From assembly GCF_003814915.1 (NCBI RefSeq), contig NZ_RKQK01000001.1:310001-374000 (forward strand): a stretch of 64,000 nucleotides of DNA, in the 5' to 3' direction. The notes under the pieces are model-generated. The model worked only from the letters and a program-made list of their open reading frames with translations, was not told the origin of the DNA and ran no database searches. Positions 1 to 7,567 of the stretch are shown here, piece after piece (position 1 is the stretch's first letter; each line of letters starts with the position of its first letter). The translations under genes and the position numbers were made by a program. Source of the stretch: Pacificibacter maritimus. GTDB lineage: Bacteria > Pseudomonadota > Alphaproteobacteria > Rhodobacterales > Rhodobacteraceae.

Positions 1-1144
1 GTGTTGGCACCCATGGGCGATCGTATTCTGGAGCTGATGAGGCAAGTGTCGACAAAGGCAAGTCACCTTTGACTTCGCCGTTATGCATGATCAAAAAGCG
101 ATCTTCTTCAAGGGTTTCACCAACGATGGCAAAATCCAGATCCCATTTTTCAAACACAGCGCGCGCTTCGGCTTCAAGTTCTGGTTTGAGCACCATCAAC
201 ATGCGTTCTTGAGATTCTGACAGCATCATTTCATAGGCGGTCATGTTGAGTTCGCGCTGCGGCACGTTTTCAAGATCAAGACGCACGCCCAATTTGCCTT
301 TGTCCCCCATTTCAACGGCAGAACAGGTCAATCCAGCGGCGCCCATGTCTTGGATCGAAATCACAGCGCCTGTGGCCATCAATTCCAATGTGGCTTCCAT
401 CAAGCGCTTTTCGGTGAAGGGGTCACCGACTTGCACTGTGGGGCGTTTTTCTTCGATTGTGTCGTCGAATTCAGCTGAGGCCATAGTTGCCCCGCCCACG
501 CCATCACGACCTGTTTTCGCGCCCAAGTAGACTACAGGCATGCCCACACCAGAAGCGGCTGAGTAGAAAATCTTGTCGGTGTCCGCCAAGCCAGCTGCAA
601 AAGCGTTCACAAGGCAGTTGCCATTGTAAGCAGAGTGGAAACGCACTTCGCCGCCAACAGTCGGCACGCCGAAACAGTTGCCGTAGCCGCCCACACCTTC
701 GACAACACCGTGAACCAACTGCTTAGTTTTGTGGTGCTCTTTGACGCCAAAGGACAATGAGTTCATCGCCGCGATCGGACGCGCGCCCATGGTAAACACA
801 TCGCGCAAAATGCCGCCAACGCCAGTCGCAGCACCTTGGTATGGTTCAATGTAAGAGGGGTGGTTGTGGCTTTCCATTTTGAACACAACGCATTGACCAT
901 CGCCGATATCAACGATGCCTGCGTTTTCGCCTGGACCGCAGATCACTTGGGGGCCATCGACAGGCAGGCCGCGCAGATGTTTCTTGGAGGATTTGTAGGA
1001 ACAATGTTCATTCCACATGGCCGAGAAAATGCCGAGCTCGGTGTAGGTCGGCTCGCGGCCCATGATTTCTAAGATTCGCGCATATTCTTCGCCGTTCAGG
1101 CCATGTGCGGCAATCAAATCATCGGTAATTTTCGGATCGGTCAT
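1..1144 (-). CDS. purL: Phosphoribosylformylglycinamidine synthase subunit PurL (partial)
   Basis: About 381 N-terminal codons are visible; the rest runs off the left edge. PurL converts FGAR, glutamine-derived ammonia and ATP to FGAM in purine synthesis. The translation starts [20 protein letters not shown] and contains the conserved stretch [14 protein letters not shown] near residues 33-46, then [15 protein letters not shown] and KMESHNHPS, all typical of the small bacterial PurL that works with separate PurS and PurQ. The ATG at 1144 is preceded on the minus strand by a purine-rich GGGGGAC stretch. A terminator and likely small RNA lie about 240 bp upstream, so purL probably has its own promoter between 1145 and 1380. 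Identification is secure. Confidence 0.96.
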   Translation of the reverse strand, partial: MTDPKITDDLIAAHGLNGEEYARILEIMGREPTYTELGIFSAMWNEHCSYKSSKKHLRGLPVDGPQVICGPGENAGIVDIGDGQCVVFKMESHNHPSYIEPYQGAATGVGGILRDVFTMGARPIAAMNSLSFGVKEHHKTKQLVHGVVEGVGGYGNCFGVPTVGGEVRFHSAYNGNCLVNAFAAGLADTDKIFYSAASGVGMPVVYLGAKTGRDGVGGATMASAEFDDTIEEKRPTVQVGDPFTEKRLMEATLELMATGAVISIQDMGAAGLTCSAVEMGDKGKLGVRLDLENVPQRELNMTAYEMMLSESQERMLMVLKPELEAEARAVFEKWDLDFAIVGETLEEDRFLIMHNGEVKGDLPLSTLASSAPEYDRPWVPT

Positions 1145-1380
1145 GGAAAGTCCCCCAAAAGGTGATCAGAGCCTTGCGCAGTGCATCACTTGTACTTGCG
1201 CTAAAGCATGTCTCAGTCAGGCGTTCTCTTAGGCTATCGCTGGCCTTTGGGAAAGAGGGCAGATGCAGGGAATCTGCCTGAAGCGATGCATTTTACGCCT
1301 ATATGAAAGATAATCGCGCGAATCTGCGGCTAGGGCGCTTTGAGCGGAGAGGAATTCGGCAGGGGTGCATACATCAAGTG

Positions 1381-1408
1381 AAAAAAAAGGCCGAGCATAA
1401 GCTCGGCC
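1381..1408 (-). terminator. Rho-independent terminator
   Basis: Perfect 8 bp inverted repeat GGCCGAGC-ATAA-GCTCGGCC followed on the minus strand by eight T residues (A run 1381-1388 on plus). It ends the candidate small RNA, or less likely the LysR transcript, and isolates purL from upstream transcription. Confidence 0.9.
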
Positions 1409-1470
1409 CAAGTCCAACAGGGAGGTGAAGCTGCTAAGAGTTTCCTCTATCAGCCGCTTCGATGACTGAT
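1381..1470 (-). ncRNA. Candidate trans-acting small RNA (AbcR/anti-SD type)
   Basis: No convincing ORF fills this stretch. Read on the minus strand it shows a 5 bp stem (ATCAG/CTGAT, 1449-1470), a small AGAG-GAAA-CTCT tetraloop hairpin, a single-stranded pyrimidine segment containing CACCTCCC (complement of 1420-1427), then an 8 bp GC-rich terminator stem and eight T residues. A possible promoter upstream is TTGAAG-N17-TAAATC. This is the usual form of an Hfq-dependent small RNA that masks Shine-Dalgarno sequences. It lies downstream of a VtlR/LsrB-type LysR gene on the same strand; in rhizobia and Brucella such genes sit beside the AbcR small RNAs and VtlR activates abcR2. The exact 5' end is not known and the AbcR assignment is inference. 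Confidence 0.55.
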
Positions 1471-1657
1471 TTATGTGCGCTTTGTGAATCCTTCAAGGGC
1501 GAACTGTTAAAATAGGCGCAAAGCCGCTATGCGCATATTGCATATCGGTGGCGGTATATAGTGAGATTCGAATGACAAGGCGCGCCACGCGTCTTTGTGT
1601 ATCGCGCGGGTGGCGCGGCACTTAATCTATTTGCAAAACGTCAAGCTGGGGCGCTTG

Positions 1658-2557
1658 CTAGCTGTCATCACGCAAGCGGCGACGATAATCTGTGATTTCT
1701 GAGGTTACGAAATCGCGGAACACTTCGATACGCTTAGAATGGCGCAGCTCTTCGGGGTAGGCCAAGAAAACAGGTACTTCGTTGCTTTCTACATCCTCCA
1801 AGATACGCACCAACCGTGGCGCGCTATCGACCAAGTAATCTGGCAAAACACCGATTCCAAGATCATTGAGCACTGCTTGCAAGACGCCAAAGTAGTTGTT
1901 TACGAACAAACGTGATTTGGCAGTGTGTTCGGTTAGTTCGTGCGTCAAGCTTGCGCCTGCTGCCACTTGTGCGGATGAAGGGTTTTGCGAGATCAGGCGG
2001 TGGTCGCCCAAATCGTCAAGATCTTTTGGTGTGCCGTATTTATCCAAATAGCTTTGTGTGGCGAACATACGCATACGAATGTTCATCAAGCGTTTGCGGA
2101 TCAAATCTGCTTGTGACGGCTCTTTCATGCGGATGGCCACATCGGCTTCGCGCATAGGCAAATCCAACACGCGTTCTTCTAGCATGAGATCAATCGTTAG
2201 GTCTGGATATTTATCGTAAAGCTTGCTCAGGCGTGGTGCCAGCCAAAGCGTGCCAAACCCCGTGGCGGTTGTGACGCGCAGTTCGCCGTAGACTTCTTCT
2301 TCGCTGTCTTTAATGCGGGCTGCGGCTGCATCAAGGCGCTTTGCCATGGCGCGGGTTGCGTCAAATAGCAATTCACCTTGTTCGGTTAGAATAAGACCAC
2401 GCGCATGGCGGTGAAACAATGTCGTGCTAAGCGATTCTTCGAGCGCACGTATCTGGCGCGAAACGGCGGATTGACTTAGGTGCAGCGTATCGCCTGCATG
2501 TGTGAGTGATCCTGCATCTGCAACTGCATGAAAAATGCGTAACTTGTCCCAATCCAT
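1658..2557 (-). CDS. LysR-family regulator, VtlR/LsrB type
   Basis: 299-residue LysR-type regulator. The N-terminal winged HTH starts MDWDKLRIFHAVADAGSLTH and continues with AGDTLHLSQSAVSRQIRALE and LFHRHARGLILTEQGELL, closely matching what I recall of rhizobial LsrB and Brucella VtlR. The rest is a LysR substrate-binding domain. I chose ATG 2557 over the longer frame because this is where family similarity begins and AGAGGAAAAAGG lies just upstream. VtlR proteins control small RNAs of the AbcR family, envelope functions and host interaction; in Roseobacters the role is less clear. A likely small RNA with an anti-Shine-Dalgarno loop lies 190 bp downstream on the same strand, which supports the subfamily call. 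Confidence 0.85.
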   Translation of the reverse strand: MDWDKLRIFHAVADAGSLTHAGDTLHLSQSAVSRQIRALEESLSTTLFHRHARGLILTEQGELLFDATRAMAKRLDAAAARIKDSEEEVYGELRVTTATGFGTLWLAPRLSKLYDKYPDLTIDLMLEERVLDLPMREADVAIRMKEPSQADLIRKRLMNIRMRMFATQSYLDKYGTPKDLDDLGDHRLISQNPSSAQVAAGASLTHELTEHTAKSRLFVNNYFGVLQAVLNDLGIGVLPDYLVDSAPRLVRILEDVESNEVPVFLAYPEELRHSKRIEVFRDFVTSEITDYRRRLRDDS

Positions 2558-2905
2558 ACCCGAAACCTTTTTCCTCTTCCTCTGACAATATAAGTGCAAC
2601 TCACCTAAAAGCGAGGATTTTGCGCTCTGTGACGGGTTTTGCACGGGATGCGCAAGGGAAGAATGGCATATTTGCATAGGTTTCACTAAGATTTTTCTGA
2701 TTTGATCGATCCTTGCGCGTTTTGCTGCCTTTAGCGCTGAAATGACCTGTCAAAATCATTGAAATTGGGGGCGTTTTTCCTGTCACAATCGCGATGCATG
2801 TCGCCGCACCCCCTTGACGAAGGCGGTCAAGGAGATGACGTTGTCACGCAGATATAACAAAAGCGAAGACAGCTTCGCGCAGGGGTCTAAAGGACCAGTT
2901 TTGAT
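2558..2905. other. Divergent intergenic region, LysR gene / murI
   Basis: 348 bp between two divergently transcribed genes. It must hold both promoters and probably the LysR autoregulatory site. I see no -35/-10 pair with good spacing, no hairpin terminator and no supported small ORF. A TTGACG (2814-2819) and a TATAAC (2853-2858) are present but wrongly spaced for one promoter. Confidence 0.4.
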
Positions 2906-3718
2906 ATGGCAGTTGGTATTTTTGACAGTGGTCTTGGTGGTTTAACGGTTTATGACGCGGTAAATAAGCGCTTGCCCGATGTGCCATTGGTCTATTTCGG
3001 CGATAACGCACATGCCCCATATGGTGTGCGCGATGCGGATGACATTTACGAGCTCACAACGAAAGCTGTCGAACGCCTTTGGGACGCGGGCTGTGATTTG
3101 GTGATTTTGGCGTGCAATACTGCCTCAGCTGCGGCTTTACGTCGGATGCAGGAAAGCTGGATTCCGAATGACAAGCGCGTCTTGGGCGTTTTCGTGCCGC
3201 TGATCGAAGCCCTGACTGAACGCAATTGGGGTGACAATTCGCCCCCCACTGAGGTGGCTGTTAAATCCGTTGCTTTGTTTGCCACACCTGCCACCGTGGC
3301 ATCGCGTGCGTTTCAGCGCGAATTGGCCTTTCGGGCAATCGGTGTCGATGTCGAAGCGCAAGCCTGCGGCGGGGTCGTGGATGCGATCGAAGATGGCGAT
3401 ATGATTTTGGCCGATGCATTGGTGCGCAGCCATGTCGATGCACTCAAACGCAAGTTGCCCAAACCTGATGCGGCGATTTTGGGCTGCACGCATTACCCTA
3501 TTATGGAAAGCGAATTCCAAGACGCTTTGGGCGCGGATGTAAAAGTATTCTCACAGGCCAATCTGGTTGCCGAAAGCTTGGCCGACTATCTGGACCGACG
3601 CCCCGAAATGGTTGGGAAAGGCACGCAGCGTTTGTTTTTGACCACGGGAGACCCTGCAAAAGTCAGCCGCGGTGCGACGCGTTTTTTGAAGCGCAAGGTT
3701 GAATTTCAAAACGCGTGA
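2906..3718 (+). CDS. murI: Glutamate racemase
   Basis: 270 residues, normal for MurI, which makes D-glutamate for peptidoglycan. The family signatures are all visible: [12 protein letters not shown] at residues 4-15 (catalytic Asp7), [10 protein letters not shown] at 31-40, the first catalytic cysteine in ACNTAS (Cys70) and the second in GCTHYP (Cys194). ATG 2906 follows AAAGGA. It is separated by about 100 bp from argC on the same strand. The call is secure. Confidence 0.97.
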   Translation: MAVGIFDSGLGGLTVYDAVNKRLPDVPLVYFGDNAHAPYGVRDADDIYELTTKAVERLWDAGCDLVILACNTASAAALRRMQESWIPNDKRVLGVFVPLIEALTERNWGDNSPPTEVAVKSVALFATPATVASRAFQRELAFRAIGVDVEAQACGGVVDAIEDGDMILADALVRSHVDALKRKLPKPDAAILGCTHYPIMESEFQDALGADVKVFSQANLVAESLADYLDRRPEMVGKGTQRLFLTTGDPAKVSRGATRFLKRKVEFQNA

Positions 3719-3820
3719 TCAAAGTGACGCGTGGCCCGCAATTGCGCTTTGCTGTGACTGTCCTTACATAGGGCGCATTGGCATAAGGCTGGGCCTTATA
3801 TTGGATCAAAGAGAGACCAC

Positions 3821-4849
3821 ATGACCTATAAAATCGCTATTCTCGGTGCCTCTGGCTATACGGGTGCTGAACTTGTTCGTTTGATTTCCACCCATCCTAT
3901 GATGGATATCGTGGCCCTGTCTGGCGACCGCAAAGCGGGCATGGCGATGTCTGAGGTCTATCCGCATCTGCGTCATCTTGATTTGCCTGCGCTTTGTAAA
4001 ATTGACGATATCAACTTTGCAGATGTTGATCTGGCTTTTTGTGCCTTGCCCCATGCCACATCACAGGCTGTTATTTCGAAACTGCCAACAGATTTGAAAA
4101 TCGTCGATCTGTCGGCTGATTTCCGTCTGCGTGACCCTGAAAGCTATGCGAAATGGTATGGGCAGCCCCATTCTGCCATAGAGATGCAAAAAGAAGCTGT
4201 ATATGGCCTGACCGAATTTTACCGCGACGAAATCAAATCAGCGCGGCTTGTGGCTGGGACTGGCTGCAACGCTGCGACAGGTCAATTCATCCTACGTCCG
4301 CTTATCGGCGCGGATGTGATTGATCTTGATGACATTATTTTGGATCTCAAAGTCGGTGTCTCTGGCGCAGGGCGGTCATTGAAAGAACCTTTTTTGTTTG
4401 GCGAATTGCACGACAATGCCTTTGGCTATTCTGTTGGAGGCAAACACCGTCACTTGGGCGAGTTTGATCAAGAGTTTTCCAAAATTGCGGGGCGCCCTGT
4501 TGAAATTCAATTCACACCGCATTTGATTCCCGCCACGCACGGTATTTTGGCCACGGCCTATGTCAAAGGCGATGCGCAAGTGATCCATGAGACTTTGGTG
4601 GCGCAATATAAAGACGAATCTTTCATCGAAGTGCTGCCCATGGGGGAAGTGCCTGCGCTGAAACATGTGCGCGCCTCCAATTACTGCCATATCGGAGTGG
4701 TCGCAGATCGTCGCACTGGACGCGCTATTGTGATAGCCGCTTTGGACAATTTGACCAAAGGATCATCAGGCCAAGCGCTGCAAAATGCCAATTTGATGTT
4801 GGGCTTGGATGAAGTCACAGGGCTGACTTTGGCACCTGTCTATCCGTAA
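3821..4849 (+). CDS. argC: N-acetyl-gamma-glutamyl-phosphate reductase
   Basis: 342 residues. ArgC reduces N-acetylglutamyl-phosphate to the semialdehyde with NADPH, the third step of arginine synthesis. The N-terminal dinucleotide-binding motif [15 protein letters not shown] (7-21) and the catalytic cysteine in GTGCNAATG (Cys149) are present, followed by the dimerisation segment with GKHRHLGEF. The start has a weak purine-rich site (AGAGAGA). CcmE follows after 29 bp, so the two may be cotranscribed although their functions are unrelated. Confidence 0.97.
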   Translation: MTYKIAILGASGYTGAELVRLISTHPMMDIVALSGDRKAGMAMSEVYPHLRHLDLPALCKIDDINFADVDLAFCALPHATSQAVISKLPTDLKIVDLSADFRLRDPESYAKWYGQPHSAIEMQKEAVYGLTEFYRDEIKSARLVAGTGCNAATGQFILRPLIGADVIDLDDIILDLKVGVSGAGRSLKEPFLFGELHDNAFGYSVGGKHRHLGEFDQEFSKIAGRPVEIQFTPHLIPATHGILATAYVKGDAQVIHETLVAQYKDESFIEVLPMGEVPALKHVRASNYCHIGVVADRRTGRAIVIAALDNLTKGSSGQALQNANLMLGLDEVTGLTLAPVYP

Positions 4850-4878
4850 ATCTTGCGCGTAATTGTCGAGGGTCTCCA

Positions 4879-5328
4879 ATGAAAAGTTTGAAAAAACAAC
4901 GTCGCATTCAGATCATTTCCGTGGCTGTCGTGGCGCTTGTGCTTGCGACTGCTTTGATTGGTTTTGCCTTTAAAGATGGAATCAACCTCTTTAGATCCCC
5001 CACGCAAGTTGTGGAAGATCCGCCCCGCAAAGGCGAGGTGTTTCGCATTGGCGGCTTGGTGCTTGAGGGCAGTTTGGTCCGTGGAACGGGCACTGCTGTA
5101 ACCTTTAGCGTGACCGATACAACCACAGATATACCCGTGAGATTTACGGGGGTTTTGCCTGATTTATTTGAAGAAAATCAAGGCATGATCGGCACAGGCA
5201 CACTGCAAGATGGTGTCTTTGTTGCCTCAGAAATTTTGGCCAAACATGACGAAACTTACATGCCAAAAGAAGTCGTGGATGCGCTGAAAGACCAAGGGGT
5301 TTTTCAACCCTCAGCTGATCCTGAATAG
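4879..5328 (+). CDS. ccmE: Cytochrome c maturation heme chaperone CcmE
   Basis: 149 residues. CcmE is a membrane-anchored periplasmic protein that carries heme from CcmC to CcmF/H. One N-terminal transmembrane helix (about residues 11-30) is followed by an OB-fold domain with GEVFRIGGLVLEGS and VRFTGVLPDLF. The heme-binding motif is HDETYMP, giving His123 as the covalent heme ligand and Tyr127 as the iron ligand. A hairpin directly after the stop probably ends this transcript, leaving the lysis genes downstream with a separate promoter. Its partners ccmF/ccmH are at 7.6-10 kb and ccmABCDG at 58-61 kb. Confidence 0.97.
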   Translation: MKSLKKQRRIQIISVAVVALVLATALIGFAFKDGINLFRSPTQVVEDPPRKGEVFRIGGLVLEGSLVRGTGTAVTFSVTDTTTDIPVRFTGVLPDLFEENQGMIGTGTLQDGVFVASEILAKHDETYMPKEVVDALKDQGVFQPSADPE

Positions 5329-5330
5329 AG

Positions 5331-5368
5331 CGCTGCCGAACGCTCTGGTCCGGCAGCGTTAACTATTT
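5331..5368 (+). terminator. Probable terminator after ccmE
   Basis: Perfect 8 bp inverted repeat CGCTGCCG (5331-5338) / CGGCAGCG (5351-5358) with a 12-base loop, followed by TTAACTATTTT. The T run is interrupted, so efficiency is uncertain. It starts two bases after the ccmE stop codon. Confidence 0.55.
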
Positions 5369-5408
5369 TCAGTCAGCCTGAACTCATCAAATTGGTGGGT
5401 TTGGGCAT

Positions 5409-6020
5409 ATGAAAACGATACAAGACATAGCGAATGAAATTATCGCTCGTGAGGGCGGTTACGTTGATGATCCTGATGATCTGGGCGGGGCAACCAAATT
5501 TGGTGTCACGATTGGCACCTTGCGCAGGCTAGGCATCGACAATGATGGTGACGGCCGTGTTACCTCAGCGGATGTGCGGCTGATCAGCAAAGAACAAGCT
5601 TGCGACATCTTTGTGGACCATTATTTCAATGGACCACGCATTGATGAATTACCGAAAGTTCTGCACGCCAGCGTGTTTGATATGTATGTGAATGCAGGAT
5701 CGAATGCGGTGCGCATTTTGCAACGGCTTTTGGTCGATATGGGGCAACGCATCGTGGTCGATGGCGTCATTGGCCAGCAGACCATTGAAGCCTGCATGAT
5801 TGCGCAATCCCTTGCACCCGATCACCTGAATGACGCCTTTGGCATTGCACGGCGCAATTATTACTACGCTTTGGCGGATAAGCGCCCCAAAAGTCGCAAA
5901 TATGCGCGCCGCCGCGATGGGGGCAAAGGTGGCTGGATTACGCGGGCCGAAGAATTCATCTCTCGCCGCTATCATTTAACCGATGCGGAACATGCAGCGC
6001 GGGTGGCGTCATGGGGATAG
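5409..6020 (+). CDS. GH108-type N-acetylmuramidase (holin-associated endolysin)
   Basis: 203-residue peptidoglycan hydrolase without a signal peptide. The N-terminal glycoside hydrolase 108 domain carries the probable catalytic Glu15 in REGGYVDDPDDLGG followed by ATKFGVT. Residues 44-55 (DNDGDGRVTSAD) form an EF-hand/dockerin-like calcium loop. The C-terminal half (about 95-170) looks like the PG_binding_3 domain of this family, with DMYVNAGSN and VVDGVIGQQT. It overlaps the holin gene by 10 bp. Lack of an export signal with a linked holin is the standard phage lysis arrangement. As I recall, Rhodobacter capsulatus gene transfer agents are released by a similar endolysin-holin pair (rcc00555/rcc00556). 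Enzyme class is secure; the GTA link is inference. Confidence 0.88.
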   Translation: MKTIQDIANEIIAREGGYVDDPDDLGGATKFGVTIGTLRRLGIDNDGDGRVTSADVRLISKEQACDIFVDHYFNGPRIDELPKVLHASVFDMYVNAGSNAVRILQRLLVDMGQRIVVDGVIGQQTIEACMIAQSLAPDHLNDAFGIARRNYYYALADKRPKSRKYARRRDGGKGGWITRAEEFISRRYHLTDAEHAARVASWG

Positions 6021-6637
6021 TTTCTTCACTGGCACAGCTTGTATTCGGCGGTTCGCGAAATGTGATCAAAGAAACAGCTGAAGTGTTTTTAGAAAATGCG
6101 GAAAATGGGTCTGCACGCGAAACCCAGTTGCGCGCTGCTGCAATGGATCAATTCGCCAAAGAATTCGCCATTGCACGCACAGGGCGCTTTGATCGGTTTA
6201 TGGATGGTCTCAACCGCATTCCGCGCCCTTTGATGGCCTTTGGCACCATCGGGCTTTGCGTCACGGCGATGGTCAATCCGATCTGGTTTGCCAGCCGTAT
6301 GCAAGGGATCGCGCTGATCCCAGAACCCTTGTGGTGGCTCATGGGGGCGATTGTCAGCTTTTATTTCGGTGCGCGCTATCAGGCCTCTGGGCAAGATTTT
6401 CAACGCTCTATTGCAGCAACCGTTGCTCAAGCGCCAATCGTGACGGCGAATATCCGATCCTTGGAGGCCCTGCGCGCCTTAGAAGCGGGCGCATCGGCAC
6501 AAGCCAAACCGATTGGCCAAAGCCCCTATGTGGCGGGGCCATCGAGCTCGCTTAGGCAGATGGCTGACAGTGATGTTCTTGGCTTTGATGCAGAAAATCC
6601 AGCACTGATGGCATGGAGGGGTAAACATGATGAGTGA
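6011..6637 (+). CDS. Holin family membrane protein (3TM_holin-like)
   Basis: 208 residues. Two clear hydrophobic segments are visible, about 73-93 (PLMAFGTIGLCVTAMVNPIW) and 104-121 (PEPLWWLMGAIVSFYFGARY), ending in the GARYQ motif seen after the last helix of 3TM_holin proteins. The N-terminal part is amphipathic and may be the third, weaker membrane element. The tail is soluble and rich in Ala, Pro and Ser. It overlaps the endolysin by 10 bp and the next small gene by 11 bp, so the genes are translationally coupled. The presumed role is pore formation in the inner membrane to let the endolysin out. Confidence 0.82.
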   Translation: MGIVSSLAQLVFGGSRNVIKETAEVFLENAENGSARETQLRAAAMDQFAKEFAIARTGRFDRFMDGLNRIPRPLMAFGTIGLCVTAMVNPIWFASRMQGIALIPEPLWWLMGAIVSFYFGARYQASGQDFQRSIAATVAQAPIVTANIRSLEALRALEAGASAQAKPIGQSPYVAGPSSSLRQMADSDVLGFDAENPALMAWRGKHDE

Positions 6638-6809
6638 CGCGCTGATCAATGCTCTGTCGGATCACGGGCCTTGGGCTATCATGGTTTTTTTCCTTTTATA
6701 CAGAGACTTACAAAAAGATCAGGCCACACGGGCTGTTCTGGACAAAAATTCGCAGATCTTGATCGAGATGACGACGATGATCCGCGAACGCTTGCCGCGA
6801 GGGGTGTGA
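6627..6809 (+). CDS. Small membrane protein of the lysis cassette (BhlA-like layout)
   Basis: 60 residues from ATG 6627 (ATG 6630 is also possible); GGAGGGG precedes it. It has one hydrophobic segment near residues 14-24 (GPWAIMVFFLLY) followed by a charged helix with RDLQKDQATRAVLDKNSQI. This layout of one membrane span plus a short charged amphipathic tail resembles the BhlA/UviB bacteriocin-holin peptides, but I cannot show sequence homology. It overlaps the holin gene, so it probably belongs to the lysis unit, perhaps as a second pore or pinholin/antiholin component. Confidence 0.6.
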   Translation: MMSDALINALSDHGPWAIMVFFLLYRDLQKDQATRAVLDKNSQILIEMTTMIRERLPRGV

Positions 6810-6814
6810 AACTC

Positions 6815-6964
6815 ATGATCACATGTCTGAAAAAACATATGACAGCCTGCAAAACTGCGCTGCTGGATTTCCTTGCAGGGAATGCGTTGGCACGGGCTGT
6901 AAGTCGCAACCAAGACGCAGCGCAAGCCTTGGATGCGGCCGTTAAGGAGATGTTGAAACAATGA
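6815..6964 (+). CDS. Small conserved-position hypothetical protein
   Basis: 49 residues from ATG 6815, five bases after the stop of the previous small gene; its stop overlaps the start of the next gene (ATGA at 6961-6964). No known domain. The sequence has two cysteines near the N terminus (MITCLKKHMTACKTALL) and a helical, Ala-rich C-terminal half. Tight packing between two real-looking genes supports translation. A longer in-frame reading from 6671 overlaps the preceding gene and is less likely. Function unknown. Confidence 0.45.
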   Translation: MITCLKKHMTACKTALLDFLAGNALARAVSRNQDAAQALDAAVKEMLKQ

Positions 6965-7383
6965 AACAAGCACTGACTTTATACAGCGTGATCTTGATCA
7001 TCGCCCTTGCTGGCATGCTGTCCTTGGGGCCCGCGCAAATGGTTTTGGTAGGCCACGGGGCAGTGTCTATCTTGGCTTTATTAATCTCAGGCACTTTTCT
7101 GTGGCTTTGGCAAGTGCGCGCCACGCCTTTGGCTTTGGGCATGTCCTTTAGTTGGGCGGGGCTGGGCCTGACACTTGGCTGGTGGTGGGCCATACAGCTG
7201 CGCATGAGCGTTGACTGGGGGCTTGAAGCTGCGGTTTTGTTTTTCTTCCTGTCTTTGCTCATGGCTGGCGCAGTGTTGCATTTCGCTGTGATCCAAGGGT
7301 CATTTGGCTTTCATGGAATGAGCTTTTTGGTGCCAGTTTTGGGCGCAGTAATGCTGTCTCTAGGGGTTCTTTTGGTGCTGTGA
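6961..7383 (+). CDS. Four-helix integral membrane protein, unknown function
   Basis: 140 residues, almost entirely hydrophobic with about four membrane spans: 4-24, 28-50, 57-80 and a long region 89-139. Trp is frequent in the third span (TLGWWWAIQL). There is no cleavable signal and no recognised family motif. Its start overlaps the previous gene by 4 bp. It is the last gene before a 184 bp gap and ccmF, so it could belong either to the lysis cassette or to cytochrome c biogenesis; the overlap favours the former. Confidence 0.65.
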   Translation: MKQALTLYSVILIIALAGMLSLGPAQMVLVGHGAVSILALLISGTFLWLWQVRATPLALGMSFSWAGLGLTLGWWWAIQLRMSVDWGLEAAVLFFFLSLLMAGAVLHFAVIQGSFGFHGMSFLVPVLGAVMLSLGVLLVL

Positions 7384-7413
7384 CACCCGTATAGCACAGT
7401 ACCAAAAGATGGG

Positions 7414-7468
7414 GTGAGGCAGTGAGAAAGGGGGCAATTGGCCTCCTTTCTTGCATGTTTGGCCTCAC
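7414..7468 (+). other. Nested inverted repeats before ccmF
   Basis: An outer stem GTGAGGC (7414-7420) / GCCTCAC (7462-7468) encloses an inner near-palindrome of 25 bp (7426-7450) with GAAAGG...CCTTTC arms. It may act as the terminator of the lysis cassette (a T-rich stretch follows weakly) or as a leader structure for ccmF. Function is not established. Confidence 0.4.
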
Positions 7469-7567
7469 TTCTTTGCGACATGGTAGCGCATCCCATTGGC
7501 GCGCTGCGCCAAGCAGGGTACAACTCTCAAAACAGCCGCTGTGGCTGCAGTTTGGGGAGAACCTTGC

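Noticed and set aside
243-1072. Plus-strand frames across the first kilobase
   Set aside because: They are antisense to the clearly conserved purL coding sequence.
1229-1417. 62-codon minus-strand frame downstream of the small RNA
   Set aside because: It would begin inside the terminator stem region, has no ribosome binding site and no recognisable protein features.
2557-2686. Longer N terminus for the VtlR-like protein
   Set aside because: The extra 43 residues have no LysR similarity, and a good ribosome binding site precedes the internal ATG at 2557.
5409-6637. Prophage remnant
   Set aside because: No integrase, capsid, tail or repressor genes and no att-like repeats nearby; the cassette is better explained as a host-maintained lysis module.
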